The notes: generated by a model from the letters alone, not told the origin. A stretch of DNA of 64,000 nucleotides from Diaporthe sp. PMI_573 (GCA_021399435.1 JAJTUP010000032.1:777551-841550), one strand, 5' to 3'; counted from the first letter of the stretch, positions 43,986 to 55,405 are shown. Numbers and translations: made by a program.

Positions 43986-44569
43986 CCAGCTGCGGTACTG
44001 CCATCTTTAGCGGCAAGCCAACAGCGCGGGACACCAGGCGGCCCAACATGTCAAGCCCTTCCTACGCCTCCTGCCACTACGCACACTCCCAGCGCTCCTA
44101 GTACTCCTCGCACTCCAAGAAATCATCCCTCCCAAACAGTCACACCCAGTCAACGTCTTCCTGAAACCCCTGCTTCGGGCTCAGTGCCTGGAAACAATAA
44201 CCAAAAAGGTCCAGCTCCGGCGGTTATTTCGGTACGGAGGTCTTATGGAGGCAAAGACCAGCAAGCCGCAACACCACGAAAGGATTTCGACAAAGTAATT
44301 ATGTCTTTCTCGCTGTTTGTCTCCATGTTTAAATTTCCTCGTTGAACCTCTGACTCTTCTAAATTATTAACTTTTTCATAGACCTTCCGAAATTTAGACG
44401 GCAAGCCCAATGGCGATTTTGGATTGGTTCTCTTTCTTAGCGACTTCATGTGTCAAGATTGTGCGAATGCACTACCTGGCTGTACCGACGCGATGATCAA
44501 GATTACTGCCGAGGAACTCTGTGATATCTACAAAGAGGGCGTTAGGAAGTATGTCGATAAACTTGAATG
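43986..44569 (+). pseudogene. Pro/Thr-rich protein fragment with one intron
   Basis: Reading from about 43990 gives a Pro/Ser/Thr-rich stretch (PTPPATTHTPSAPSTPRTP) ending KDFDK, then an intron 44296-44379 (GTAATT...CATAG), then TFRNLDGKPNGDFGLVLFLS and CQDCANALPGCTDAMIKITA before the stop at 44567-44569. No ATG in frame was found at the 5' end, so the start is lost or in a further exon. Downstream, 44570-44720 carries no continuation. I do not recognise the family. Confidence 0.35.
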
Positions 44570-44720
44570 AAAGTCCAAGCAGACGGGCCGCGCTACGCGG
44601 CGGCAAGGGAAGTTGCAGAGTGTCAAGGAGATTTTCAGCAGATCAGGGAGGGCTCTCAAAAAACCAGACCGTCTAGGTTTCCCACATGGTGGTTTGTGAT
44701 GGATCAGCACTGTAAACAAT

Positions 44721-46101
44721 TTGAGCAGATCTATGTACGAGCTTAATTATTATTTTGCCATCTTTCTAGGCTTGGCGATTGGCCTCTTTGCGGGTCTTTG
44801 CTATTTTCTTACGTCTTTGATGAGGCGTGAGTATAGAAGACCTCGTCAATGTTTCGTCAGCGACCGGCAGCATGCCACAGGCGCAGGCCCAGTTTATGTC
44901 CGACTCTGAAATGGCCTCGCCACTATTGACCGCTGCCCTGTTGGTCCCGGAGCTAAAACGCAAAACTATGTCTTTGGGGTCTCTCGGGAATCACCTCGGA
45001 CTCCTTCATGTCTGAAAACTACAACTTCAGTTATATAGATGACCACCAGCACCCAGTATTTAGTGCTGGGCTGAGCCAGCCTGTTGATGTCGACGGGACT
45101 TACATTGGCCTTGACTTTACTGACAGGGACTCAAGCACTTTCGCACAGTCAACCTGCAGTCAGCCCCAGAGCTTTTCTGGGTTCGGACTGCCCTATACAT
45201 TGACCCTTGGCGAGGTGTCCGAGGTTTATGGTTCCATCCAGGACGACTTCGGCCTTGCTAGGCAGAAACTCACACCACCTACTACGCCCCGGAGAGCCTT
45301 AAAGTCGGTTGGTGATATCACAGCTGTATCTACCAACTGTACGGCGCTGGCATAGGTATGCCAAGGCGAGCTAAACGTACACATCCTAGACGACGTCCTC
45401 ATCGTCTTAAGCACTTTTGATCGGCGTTAATCCGATTATTGCTTGCAAAGCCACCAACCTCGTTCGCAAGGCTGTCGATCTGGTGAAATACAACTTGCAG
45501 GATACCATAGATCTGCAGCCAGGAGAAACCTGCGTGGAGGACAACACGGAGACTATCCCACCTCTGTTCCTCGAAGACCTTACCACCTTCGAGCTCGCCA
45601 AGGAGGTGGCGTCCTGGAGCGACACTAACCGCAACCCAATGCTCAAATGGGCTGAAAGTACAGTCCACCCTCGGAAAGCTCACCTATGGGGTCAAGACGT
45701 ATTTGCCGTATTCGCCCAAATGCAGCCACGATAGCCACGACAGCCACGGCTTAGAAAAGGTGTACTCGTTGTTTCGCGACGCACTCATTTCGTATCACGA
45801 GTTGTTAGAGTCTATGAAGCCGCCTAAGTTCACTACGCTCCCTGCCCTTGTTCACCACAAGGGAACGCCTTCCATGGCGCTTATCGCCCAGGCCATCAAC
45901 GGGCTCACCCGTACCTACGGAACCGGCGCAGTCCCAGAAGGGGCGTGCTATATGATTTTACCATCACACACTTTTAAATGGGCGGGTTTTCGAGACAGCT
46001 TCCACCAAAGAACAGATCCGACCAAGCCAACGTGGTTTCCTGTCACTGAGTGTCTTCCTCGCTTGCAGGCAAACATTCACGCACTATTGCAGCAAACTTA
46101 G
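44721..46101 (+). pseudogene. Fragments of one or more unrecognised genes in shifting frames
   Basis: Open blocks follow each other: 44721-44909 (one hydrophobic segment, FAIFLGLAIGLFAGLCYFL); 44827-45015 overlapping it; 45008-45355 (SYIDDHQHPVFSAGLSQPV, LPYTLTLGEVSEVYGS, LTPPTTPRRAL); 45417-45734 (KAVDLVKYNLQDTIDLQPGE); 45703-46101 (KVYSLFRDALISYHELLESM, YMILPSHTFKWAGFRDSF). The 45008 block looks like the activation-domain part of a transcription factor and the last two look helical. Frames overlap at their ends as if shifted by single-base changes. No family is recognised. It ends 293 bp before the next transposon. Confidence 0.35.
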
Positions 46102-46394
46102 AAGCTAGCAGGCCAGACAGAGCCCGGAGCCATACGATTAGGCAAGACCAACAATAAAAACCGTGCTAACAAACATGATGCTGTAAGCTGAATTTTGCTT
46201 TACTAGGTTAGAAGCTTTGGTTTGTTTCTCTAACTATTACCACTAACACATCCAATGTACTCTCTTGAGTTGAATTATTGTTAGCAATATCGGAAATGTA
46301 TTGGTAGTCATTGAGCTCCCGCCTATGCCACTGAGCTCCTTTCTGAAGTCGGCCTTTGTGGCTTTCTGCTCTCCTCTGAACTGCAATACAACTA

Positions 46395-48719
46395 ACGTGG
46401 TTGGACACCCAGCCGCGCAGGACACCTACCCGCGCACTTTTGCTAACTCTACCAACTTTAGCCAACCCCAGCACCCACCCAGGGCAAAAGGGTCAATTGA
46501 ATTTGGTACCAATTGGTGCCATCTGCTCTTAATTCCTTATTTTCAACTGATTTGGTCAATTTAGAGTTGTGGTGTGGCTGCAGTGCCAGTCTAAAGATTT
46601 AAAGTTTTGGTGGGCGGGTTTGTTTTTGGTGCGGATCGCGTCCCCATTTTTCGCGTCAGTCTCGCATCACTCTACCTACTTAAATATTTAACACGCTAGA
46701 AATCAATATCCACAATGCCAATCTACTCAAAAGAAGAGAAAGTCCAACTAGCACTTCAGGCAATTGAGAATTCCAAAAAAAATCAAAAGAAACCCTTAAG
46801 TAGACGTCAGGCTGCTCGGATCTTTCATATCCCTGAATCTACCCTACGTGACAGGATGAACAACCGACCGCGGCGTGAAGAATCACGCGTCCACGACCAT
46901 AAACTGGACCCAATTGAAGAGAAAACTCTTGTTCGATATATCATTGAGCAAGATGCACGAGGATTTCCAATGCGGCTTTCTGGTGTGGAAGACATGGCTA
47001 ATCTCTTGTTGGCATCGCGTGATGGCAAGCCTGTTGGTACCAAATGGGCTCGACGCTTCGTGGATGCACAACCAAGCTTGAAAACGAGGTTTAATCGGCC
47101 TTATGACTACCAGAGGGCCCTCTGCGAAGATCCAGAGGTTATCGGCAACTGGTTTCGGCTGCTCCGCAACATGATGGCCAAGTATGGGATCACAGACGAC
47201 GACCTATACAACTTTGACGAAACTGGCTTTATGATGGGTGTGATAACCGCATCAATGGTTGTTACACGTTCTGATCGACATGGAAAGGCTAAATCTATAC
47301 AGCCTGGAAACCGGGAATGGGCAACAGTTATTGAATGCATCAATGCGAAGGGCTGGTGTATCCCGCCGTTTGTCATTGTGCAAGGCGCCTACCATCTTGC
47401 CAACTGGACAACAGAGTCAGGCTTCCCACCAAGCTGGATAATCAAGCCTACTCCAAATGGGTGGACAGATAACGAGACTGGCCTTGACTGGATTCGGCAC
47501 TTCGACAAGCATACGAAGCAACGGGCAAAGGGTGTGTACCGGATGCTTATCCTTGATGGCCATGAGAGCCATGTATCAGCGGAGTTTGAGCAGTACTGCA
47601 AAGAGCACAACATTATCCCTATCAGCATGCCACCACATTCCTCTCATCTACTCCAGCCACTAGATGTTGGATTATTCTCGCCATTAAAGCGTGCATATGG
47701 TGATGAGATCAATCTCTTCATCCGGGCCTCTATCAACCACATCACCAAGTCTGAGTTCTTCGTTGCGTTCAAGGCAGCCCACGACAAGATCTTTACGAAA
47801 GAAAATATAAAGTCTGGGTTTAGAGGAGCTGGAATCTCTCCTTGGGACCCAGATTCTGTCATTTTAAAGCTGGATATCTCCCTACAAACTCCGTTGCAAT
47901 CCCTTCCTGTATCCCCTTCCAAGTGGGAATCACAAACACCCTCCAATGCCCAACAAACCGTCCAGCAATCCAGTTTTATTAAAGGCAGGATCTCGGACCA
48001 TCAAGGCAGCTCCCCTACACCAATTCTTGAGGCTGTTGATCAGCTGTCAAAGGGTTCACAAACAATGGCGCATAAAATTACGATTTTGGAGGATCGGGTC
48101 CGCACACTTGAGAATGCCAATCTAGCACTCGCCAAACGCCGGAGGGCTAAGAGAACCCGAGTGCAGCTTGGAGGGGCACTTAGAATTGAGGATTCCCAGG
48201 CAATAATTGAAGAGAAACAAAAGGGGAAGCGGCCAGCTGGTGAAATGGCTGGTAGTGCTGAGGAGGCGGCCCGTGGCGGACCGAGTAAACGACGATGTGG
48301 CAACTGCGGTGAGACTGGGCATTATGCAAAAACTTGTGGGAAAGATGTAGAAGGGTCTAGTCAGTTAGATTCTGAGTGTATAATAGTACATTCTTAAGCG
48401 GTCCGCGGCGGACCGCCCAAATAGTTGACCTGGCTGGTGTTTATTGACGTTGATCCTGCATGTCTGAAATGCTCCATTTTGGTGGGGAAGCTGATTTCCC
48501 CACCAAAAGTCAGTCACTTCAGACTGGCACTGCAGTTACGCCAACACCTTTAAATTGACCAAATCAATTGAAAATAAGGAATTAAGAGTAGATGGCACCA
48601 ATTGGTACCAAATTCAATTGACCCTTTTGCCCTGGGTGGGTGCTGGGGTTGGCTAAAATTGGTAGAGTTAGCAAAAGTGCGCGGGTAGGTGTCCTGCGCG
48701 GCTGGGTGTCCAACCACGT
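46395..48719 (+). mobile_element. Intact pogo-type DNA transposon with about 170-bp TIRs
   Basis: The left end ACGTGGTTGGACACCCAGCC at 46395 and the reverse complement of the right end at 48719 agree for about 170 bp with four transitions. TA flanks both sides (46393-46394 and 48720-48721), the standard target duplication. The element is 2,325 bp and encodes one intact transposase. Long TIRs are unusual, as pogo elements mostly have 20-60 bp. Confidence 0.93.
46715..48397 (+). CDS. Pogo-type DDE transposase with C-terminal zinc knuckle
   Basis: 560 aa in one frame. An N-terminal psq-type HTH (SRRQAARIFHIPESTLRDRM) is followed by a CENP-B-like HTH (RLSGVEDMANLLLASRDGKP, GTKWARRFVDAQPSLKTRF). 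The DDE_1 catalytic core shows YNFDETGFMMG (first Asp), MLILDGHESHVSAEF (second Asp), MPPHSSHLLQPLDVGLFSPL and NIKSGFRGAGISPWDPD. A leucine-zipper-like helix (ILEDRVRTLENANLALAKRR) is followed by a basic region. At residues 528-541 there is a CCHC knuckle, CGNCGETGHYAKTC, more typical of Gag proteins but known in some fungal pogo transposases. All catalytic residues are intact and no stop is seen, so the element may be active. Confidence 0.95.
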   Translation: MPIYSKEEKVQLALQAIENSKKNQKKPLSRRQAARIFHIPESTLRDRMNNRPRREESRVHDHKLDPIEEKTLVRYIIEQDARGFPMRLSGVEDMANLLLASRDGKPVGTKWARRFVDAQPSLKTRFNRPYDYQRALCEDPEVIGNWFRLLRNMMAKYGITDDDLYNFDETGFMMGVITASMVVTRSDRHGKAKSIQPGNREWATVIECINAKGWCIPPFVIVQGAYHLANWTTESGFPPSWIIKPTPNGWTDNETGLDWIRHFDKHTKQRAKGVYRMLILDGHESHVSAEFEQYCKEHNIIPISMPPHSSHLLQPLDVGLFSPLKRAYGDEINLFIRASINHITKSEFFVAFKAAHDKIFTKENIKSGFRGAGISPWDPDSVILKLDISLQTPLQSLPVSPSKWESQTPSNAQQTVQQSSFIKGRISDHQGSSPTPILEAVDQLSKGSQTMAHKITILEDRVRTLENANLALAKRRRAKRTRVQLGGALRIEDSQAIIEEKQKGKRPAGEMAGSAEEAARGGPSKRRCGNCGETGHYAKTCGKDVEGSSQLDSECIIVHS

Positions 48720-51403
48720 TAAAGTAATTAGTTGCTATTTAAGCTTGGCATTCGCGATTGCGTGTCTCTTGTGCGATGTGCAAAATTATTTTTCAGTATA
48801 CGTAAACCATCTCGCAGGATCCAGTAATTCATCGCTCAGAATCAATCCGTTCCTTTTTTCATTCTATACGTCGTCACGCCCGGACTCAGCTACCGCGACG
48901 ACAACGGCCCCAGCATCGTGGCACGCAGCCTCTTCAAGGCGAATGTCATGAATCCAATCATTATATCGATACCCAACTCGAAATTCGCTGTCGTCTGTAG
49001 GGCTCTGTGATGGTATCAAATCAACATCCAGCAATTGTCTATATATCTATACAGTCCACCGTTGATTTCTTTCGTCAAACCTGGCCTGTATACAGAGAAC
49101 CACGCCTCTCGCCCGCCATTATAAACATTCCTCAAATCTATACCTATAACAGTGCGGACCCTGCCCTTTTATTCCTTGATATACCGATCCGCTCTTCAAA
49201 GTCGGTGAGTCCATCTCATATCGCGATTTCTGATAGCTCAAATTAGTATAGAATAAAATGTAAATAAATCAATATTGAATTAGTTCACAAGAATACGCCA
49301 TCTAGCTCTGGTCGCCCCTGTACACTTTGACGAGATCTTGTCGGGCGCGTCAGGCTCTTCAGCTCCCGGACTTCGGACATCACTTCGTCCAGACCAGTCG
49401 TAAGTCTCTCGTCAAGCGAATCCAGCATGGTCTTCATACCATCCAGTATTGTGCTCAGGACTTCTGTGTCATTGCCCACTGTTAGCGTTGGGGACAAATT
49501 AGAGGAGTAACCTGCACTCGTCAGCAAATTTAGAACTAGAGGAATTTGCACCATCAAAGCTTCATGTGAGCCTTTAATGCATAATCCGCAACGTTAATGA
49601 CGCGGAAGGAGACATACTCACCCCAATCCGATTGTAACTACTGGCGCACAGATGGTATTTATAAATTTCCTAAGGATGGTATTGGTCGCTGCGGTCATTT
49701 TCACGGTTCGGAATACCTTACGGAATACTCGAATCGCGTCAATGTCTATTTCTTCTTTCTACGCCTCATTTGAAGATCTATTTGTGTACTCACAAAAGAT
49801 GTGTCCTACTGTATACAACGTGTTCCGATGGGTCCACTGGTGGAACACGCCGTCGCTCTTGGATGTTTTAATGAAGTTGGGATTTATGGGTGCTGTCAGT
49901 ACTGGCTGTTCAATCGAGAACACAACTAACCCCCCCTTCCACCTTGCACGACTGACGAGTACACGGCTAATTGGTAATAAATTGTACCAAGCGTCAGAAT
50001 AAACTCAGAACTGTTGTAGAACGCATTACCAAGCGGCCAAGACTGTGCGCCCCACTTGCTGCCAGCTGAACAGCTTCGTGGCAGCTGGCGAGGTCCAGGA
50101 GACCCGCCATCAAACGCGACTCTTGTACTGATTACCATTCTTAAATGTCACAAATGGACGGCAAATAAGTAACCACCTGTATTGGACCTGTTCGAATTTT
50201 AAGATTTGTTATTTAGCGTTACTAGGGTGACAGGAATACCCCGCAACCTTGCCGTCCCCAAATGGATAGGCGGGGCAGGTTGCGCTCTGGCCCGCTGTCG
50301 AGCACCCACTTCAGTATAGTTGAGAAGTTGCAAATTCATATTGATTGTCGTTTCCGTTAACTTATTACTTCTTGTCGAACACTATTTGTGGTACTCCTGG
50401 CGATGTATCCAGCCTGCAAGTATGAGTCTCTATTCGACGAGTCCCCCGAGGCAGAGAACTCCCCGGGCTGTTGGCGGGGTGCATTGTGTTTATTTTTAAA
50501 GAATATTTGGGGCATTGTGGTTCCAATGAATGTAGGATGATGCGAATAAATGCGTTGTCTTTTATGAGCATCGAGTGGGTCTGTACGGCCTTACATATAC
50601 TAGGACGATGGGAAAGTTTGGGCATGGCAAATCGGGTGCGCTAGATATTGCATGGTGGTGCGATTTACACCTTAGCATGGTCGAAAGTGTAAACAAGCAC
50701 CCGATCCTTTTTAATAAACTTTGGTCAATCATATCTAAGCCAAAGATATTGTTGCAGGAGCTCATTCGATCCTACAATAACTCGAACGAGGCGTGCATCG
50801 GCAGAGAAAGCAGGCTCAACACGGCCGGAGCCGACGAGAATCTCACTGATGCAATATACCCCTTTGCAGGCGGATGCGACGAGATCATAAAGTTCTTCTC
50901 ACACGAGAAGCATGTGCCGAGGACCACGCTGCTTCTGTTGCTGCCTAGGTATTGCCTTGCTGTCGGTCTCGCAGGATTCGAATTCTCTGAGATTGCCTTG
51001 GTGCTTTGATATTTTTAAGCCTTTCGCTCTCCAATGGCAAAACGCCCACCCCCAAAAGCACGGTCTCTGTCAGAGTCGATGGCAACGTCGTGATGATATC
51101 CTCGTTCAAGTGTCTCCTTCAGTCTACCGGCCTCGATTGCAAGAATATCGAAGGCGACATCACGTGAGAAGTCGAGAAAAGGGCTCCATATCTTGCACGC
51201 CAATTCCTCAGTCTTATCGGTAAGGTCACAAAGCAGTTCGGCCTTACCGTAGATGTTCTATTGACTATTTCCTATTTAGGTAAATCACCAGAGTTATAAT
51301 TAGGTATTTTAGGAACCCACTCAAACCCATTCAATTACACTAGAACCTTGGGCCACCCACTTAAACTCACTACACTGAGGGATTTGGGTGGGGCTTCCAT
51401 ACT
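48720..51403. other. Decayed intergenic region with small fragments
   Basis: 48866-48960 reads YRDDNGPSIVARSLFKANVM, loosely esterase-like but too short to call. The minus frame 49557-49285 (90 codons) is helical (ILDGMKTMLDSLDERL, then TGLDEVMSEVRELK). The plus frame 50575-51009 (144 codons) contains LTDAIYPFAGGCDEIIKFFS and a leucine-rich end. None is recognised. The region is AT-rich with many stops, suggesting old, mutated sequence. Confidence 0.4.
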
Positions 51404-51540
51404 ATTCGACTAGCTGGGTCACGTGGGCGACGACGTGGGCATCGTGGGCATCGTGGGCAACGTTTGGCAACACTTGGGTCTAATAGTGCTTATTTGATGC
51501 CCTTGAGTGTGTGGAAATAGTGGCATGCAGCGGCATTGAA
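51404..51540 (-). repeat. Dispersed repeat, copy 2 (inverted relative to 1320-1457)
   Basis: Reverse complement of copy 1 with a few substitutions. It starts at ATACTATTCGACTAGCTGGG and includes the GGGCATCGT tandem. The sequence on its left, 51290-51400, does not match the transposase frame beside copy 1, so similarity begins near that frame's stop codon. Confidence 0.75.
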
Positions 51541-51665
51541 CTCTTTCAATGGTGTTCACAGTGTGTAAATAAAACAAATGGCACCAGGTGAACCACTTTT
51601 AGAAACTCGGACAAATGTCTAAAAGCGGAAGCTACTTATTGTTTGACATGACTGACTCTTAAGCC

Positions 51666-52064
51666 TTAGCATGGTGACGGACCTACTCTCCCGAGCAAAT
51701 CTCTACGCTTTCCCCGCTTAAAACTGGGTGAGCTGATGACACTCTCGGCCAACTCAATAGTATGCAAGGGGTCAATAACAGCACGCTTCAACGCATCCGT
51801 CGCGTGGCGAAGCTTCGTGGTAAGGGCACGAGACGGCGGAGGCGGTGGTGTGCGTGGGGCCTCCGGGGGCGGCGGCTGCGTACGTATGGGCTGGATTGGG
51901 ATGTCCACAGGCCGGCCGCGCTTTCTCCCCAGCTTGGGAAATTTGGGAGGCTCGAGGGCTATGGCTACCATTTTGACAGGTGTCGGGGGCGCACCTAATC
52001 CGAACTCAGGAGACATGTAGTCGCCCTGACGAGCGTGTCGGTATATACGTGCAATTGGAAGCAA
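51666..52064 (-). CDS. Small Pro-rich protein with an AT-hook-like motif
   Basis: 132 codons. The middle reads LGRKRGRPVDIPIQPIRTQP, where KRGRP is an AT-hook core, then a proline run (PPPPEAPRTPPPPPSR) and a helical end (ALKRAVIDPLHTIELAESVI). It lies between the two elements shared with 1000-1457, so it may be part of the same duplicated unit, lost in the first copy. It is short and unrecognised; it could be an exon of the Myb-like gene. Confidence 0.35.
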   Translation of the reverse strand: MLPIARIYRHARQGDYMSPEFGLGAPPTPVKMVAIALEPPKFPKLGRKRGRPVDIPIQPIRTQPPPPEAPRTPPPPPSRALTTKLRHATDALKRAVIDPLHTIELAESVISSPSFKRGKRRDLLGRVGPSPC

Positions 52065-52369
52065 TATTTTTGCGAAATTGCGAGACTGAAACCGTCCAGG
52101 AGGAAGTCATTACGAGATGTGGTGCCGCAACTGCCCGCGGTACGGATTGCAACGTCAATGCTGCCACGTCCGAGACTCTGGAGCAAGTTTTGGTGCGGCC
52201 CATGTAAATACCCTACGCCTGTTAGCGATTGAAAGCCGTGTCGTATTCGCATGTTGAATCTGCTACGACATGGACTCGTCCGGGACTTTTGGCGCTCTTA
52301 TCCACAATTTGTCCAAACTCGGGAAAGGGCGAGGGACTGTCGGCCTGCAGCCAGGTCATTCTTGTCACC

Positions 52370-52600
52370 CTCAACCACTCATTATACATTGTAGTGGAGG
52401 ACGCAATCGTGCCAGCCTGAGCGTTTTGTTGGGTGCGTGGGTCTGCTTGCAGCTCTGGCATTTGGCTAGGACTGTCTTAGACGAACTTGTACACTGGAAC
52501 TGGAGACTGGAGGTTGCGATTTTTCTCGTCAGAAGATGTCCATTTTTGTATTGTGCCTGGTATGATCTACGTCGGCTACCTTCACACAAAGATATACGCG
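52370..52600 (-). pseudogene. Diverged second copy of the Myb-like gene's 3' part
   Basis: The minus frame reads LQFQCTSSSKTVLAKCQSCK then QTHAPNKTLRLARLRPPLQC. At nucleotide level it aligns with 990-1110 on the plus strand. Here the frame keeps a Cys-x2-Cys pair that copy 1 has lost. No start is visible. The rest of 52065-52835 holds nothing further. Confidence 0.45.
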
Positions 52601-52835
52601 CAAGACGCCACTTAAACCACAAGAGCCCTGTCAAATCTTGAGGGCATTATAGCAGGAAAAATAAGCGTCAGCACCAACTCTTTAGCCATGTCTCTGGATT
52701 GCTCGCTTTAATACAGCCACCATATTCGCGCCCAAATCCATGGGTCATCATGTCAGAACTAGCGTACTAGACGACATTGCATGGTGGTGCGGTCAATTAT
52801 CGACAAAAGCTGCCCTCTTTCCCCATTTCTGCCTT

Positions 52836-53477
52836 CTATAAAAGCCGTTTTGTGGAGCCAGAAAGTGCCGTTTGAATATCAATGTACCCCCTTTCTGTTG
52901 CAATGGTCAAAGCCGAAGTGTCTGTTCCGCCCCGATTGTCTGGATCTGCGCCCGCCGATAGGAGGTTGTTTACACAGTCGACCTGTCCATACAACACTGC
53001 GACGAGTAGTGGTGTGTACCCATAAGAATTGGGGCTTTCAATCAATCTCAGGTGCTTGGAGTGGTCGGTTTCTAGTTCTACCGCCCCATCTGTCAAAAGA
53101 GCGGACATCACCCAGGCACTTTCGCGGCCAGGAATGCTAGCAAGAACGTGCAGCGCTGTGTCCTTGAACCTCTCCTGATATGCAGGTGAAGTACTCTTAT
53201 CGAGGAGGTTGCGGATCCTATCGAGAATTTCTGCTGGTTGCTGTAAAAGAAGCTGGACTGCATTGTTGCGTATTTCAGCAGGGATACCACATCCCAACAT
53301 TGACCATACATGGTTGTGTAGTTCAGGATCGACGAGCATCTTCGATACAACCTTGCCGTATGCAGTATGAGAAGAAATGGAATCGAGCTTGGAACAGAAC
53401 GACAAAGGTGTGCTGCTAGCTTCTTCTTGTCCAGTGCCTGATAGGATTGGAGTGGATGGGTGAGCGCTAGAAGCCAT
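52836..53477 (-). CDS. Short ankyrin-repeat protein
   Basis: 213 aa in one exon. After a helical N-terminal part (HNHVWSMLGCGIPAEIRNNA, LLLQQPAEILDRIRNLLDK) come ankyrin units: KDTALHVLASIPGRESAWVM with ALLTDGAVELE; GYTPLLVAVLYGQVDCVNNL with LSAGADPDNRGG; and TSALTIATERGYIDIQTAL. Ankyrin repeats mediate protein-protein contacts. Three repeats is short, and the last one ends without a cap, so the 3' end may be truncated. No partner is suggested by neighbours. Confidence 0.7.
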   Translation of the reverse strand: MASSAHPSTPILSGTGQEEASSTPLSFCSKLDSISSHTAYGKVVSKMLVDPELHNHVWSMLGCGIPAEIRNNAVQLLLQQPAEILDRIRNLLDKSTSPAYQERFKDTALHVLASIPGRESAWVMSALLTDGAVELETDHSKHLRLIESPNSYGYTPLLVAVLYGQVDCVNNLLSAGADPDNRGGTDTSALTIATERGYIDIQTALSGSTKRLL

Positions 53478-53784
53478 TGAAAGCCACCAGTGTGATGAAT
53501 AATTTGCGTTAATTGAATGGAGTATGGAATTTAAATTGAATCGCGGATTTGATAGTTTAAAGATACCCGCCGATCAGATGGGTGGTCTGAACAATTTATA
53601 TCCCGTGTTGACAGCATGTCTTGGTCACAGACCCACCCGTCTGTATCACACGAAGCTAAACTACTTTCAGCTAACGTCTGCCCATCCCGCCCCTAACATT
53701 TCGAGCAAAATTATATTATCGCTGTCCGACTCAGGACCATTGGCATGAAATTCTGAGTCGTTTTATGTATTCGTGATTTCTCTG
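53478..53784. other. No supported gene
   Basis: One 74-codon frame with no recognisable content. Confidence 0.35.
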
Positions 53785-54152
53785 CAGGTATGCTATCCGT
53801 ACCAACAAACCCGCACTACCACTACTGTACTACAAAGTGGTTGAACTCAACCAGATTATTTATGTCCAGCAAGAACGTAGGATTCTATGCGATGTAAGCG
53901 GTCACCCATTTATGATAAAGCTCTTGGGCTCCTTCTCCGACATAAATTCACTCTATATGATCCTGGAATATGTCCCCGGTGGCGAACTCTTTACATAATT
54001 ATCTTCGACGATTACGCCGCTTTGATAAATCAACGGCACGTTTCTACCCGCCAGAGATCGTCTTGGCATTCGAGTACCTCCACGAGAAGCAAGGCGGCGT
54101 CTTCTATCGTGACCTAAAACCGGAGAACCTGCTCAGGCCGATACGTATCTGA
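53785..54152 (+). pseudogene. AGC kinase (PKA catalytic-like) fragment
   Basis: Starting after a CTGCAG acceptor-like site the plus strand reads VQQERRILCDVSGHPFMIKL then GSFSDINSLYMILEYVPGGE and LFT, then TAA. A one-base shift continues LRRLRRFDKSTARFYPPEIV, LAFEYLHEKQGGVFYRDLKP and ENLL. This covers the alphaC-helix region to the catalytic loop of a PKA-type kinase. The glycine loop, lysine, DFG segment and C-lobe are absent. It is a dead fragment with one frameshift. Confidence 0.75.
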
Positions 54153-54272
54153 AGCAACTCGGCCATGATGAGATCCCCAAGATGGATATCTCCTGCTAGC
54201 ACAACTATATCTTCCGATGCTTGTGCTCCAGTCAACGTTGCAACTACTACAACAGCAACTACAGACGAAACC

Positions 54273-54830
54273 TTAATGAGGTCTAGGCGAGCAAAAGAGG
54301 ATTGTACTATGGAGGTTGGAACATTGTGCAACCAATTGCGCTGTGTAAGAAGTATTACCAGGCACTGATTCACGCCTCCATCGGAAGCTGTTCTGTCTGC
54401 TGAGGACCAATAATCGTATGTTTAAGCACAAACGCCGTCGAGGGAAGAATGCGTGGCTGGAATTACATGTAATCGAGATGGTACTCGCTGGGTCCAGAAT
54501 CACCGAGTGTTTCAGAGGGTATTCTTCTGTGTTTATCACAAAAGCTCCCCTAGCCTCTACACTGGCTACGCAGTACCCTGGGAGTCAATCTTTAACTTCC
54601 TCAACGGCTTCTTCTTTTGTTGGCCGGGGTGTCCTTGATTTGGACTTTGATCTCGGGCCTCGAAGGGCTCGAACCTGGGCTTGCAGATCAGCATCATTCT
54701 CGAGAGCTAGGCGTACCTTCTCTTCGGTTTTCTTGTTCTTCCTGAAGCCTTCAAAAGCTTTCTCAGGAAACACATAGTAGCAGTTTGCAAGGGCATGGGG
54801 CCTAGCGCACAGAAGATGACTCAAAGAGAC
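54273..54830 (-). mobile_element. Copia-type Gag/protease remnant
   Basis: The minus strand reads CARPHALANCYYVFPEKAFE, then KVRLALENDADLQAQVRALR and KSKSRTPRPTK, then (after a stop and shift) EEYPLKHSVILDPASTISIT. The first resembles the H-x-L-x-x-C-Y-Y knuckle end of fungal Copia Gag. The last aligns with the V-I-L-D-S-G-A/S-T protease start, with the Ser-Gly changed to Pro-Ala. The element is broken and no LTRs are visible. Confidence 0.5.
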
Positions 54831-55405
54831 CGCGGCACAGCATGCGCTTGGCTAAGTGAGCTGGATGTTAGGATACAACCTTGCTTTTTGGGACGATTGG
54901 AAAGGAGTAGTTTGGAAGTCGCAACATTGGGGTAAAAGTTGGCAGCGAGAAATTCCCTGTATAAAGGCAGTATGTCCGGGGCGAGATTCGCAACAGCGTA
55001 AGAGTAATTCGGAATGGCATGTACGATGAATGGCTTGCGGAGCTGGTCGAGGATGGCGCGAGATTTCTTTGGCCGCTTCTTTGGAGACTGGCGGATAGGT
55101 CGCCGCTGCTTAGGCTTGGGGGTATTCTTGATGCCAACTTTTAGTTGGCTCATGTAAGTATCGAGTTAAACATTCCTTAAGTAAATTGATTTTTCTGGGC
55201 ACAATTCCTCCCCGCACAGCAGGTGCCCACCAAAAGGCCTGATATACAATGTTTTTATAGACTCCTCTTGCACGTTGCGCTATATATTGTTGTGGTACGA
55301 AGGTAATGTTATCGCCCTCGTCTATTGAAACTCGCCAGGATGACGACCTTTTCATTTGGGTAGGCCTCAACCTCCTCCAAGGCAAATCTCATCTTCTCGG
55401 TCATG
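54831..55405 (-). pseudogene. Unrecognised minus-strand coding fragments
   Basis: A frame from 55405 (MTEKMRFALEEVEAYPNEKV) is short and slightly like transposase N-termini. A second from 55153 reads PIRQSPKKRPKKSRAILDQL and APDILPLYREFLAANFYPNV, apparently continuing from the first after shifts. No domain is recognised. It could be the 5' part of the same retroelement. Confidence 0.3.

Noticed and set aside
48866..48960. Carboxylesterase fragment
   Set aside because: Only about 30 codons loosely resemble the esterase block and no catalytic motif is near.
54418..54777. Plus-strand 119-codon frame
   Set aside because: It overlaps the Copia Gag/protease remnant on the minus strand, which has recognisable motifs.
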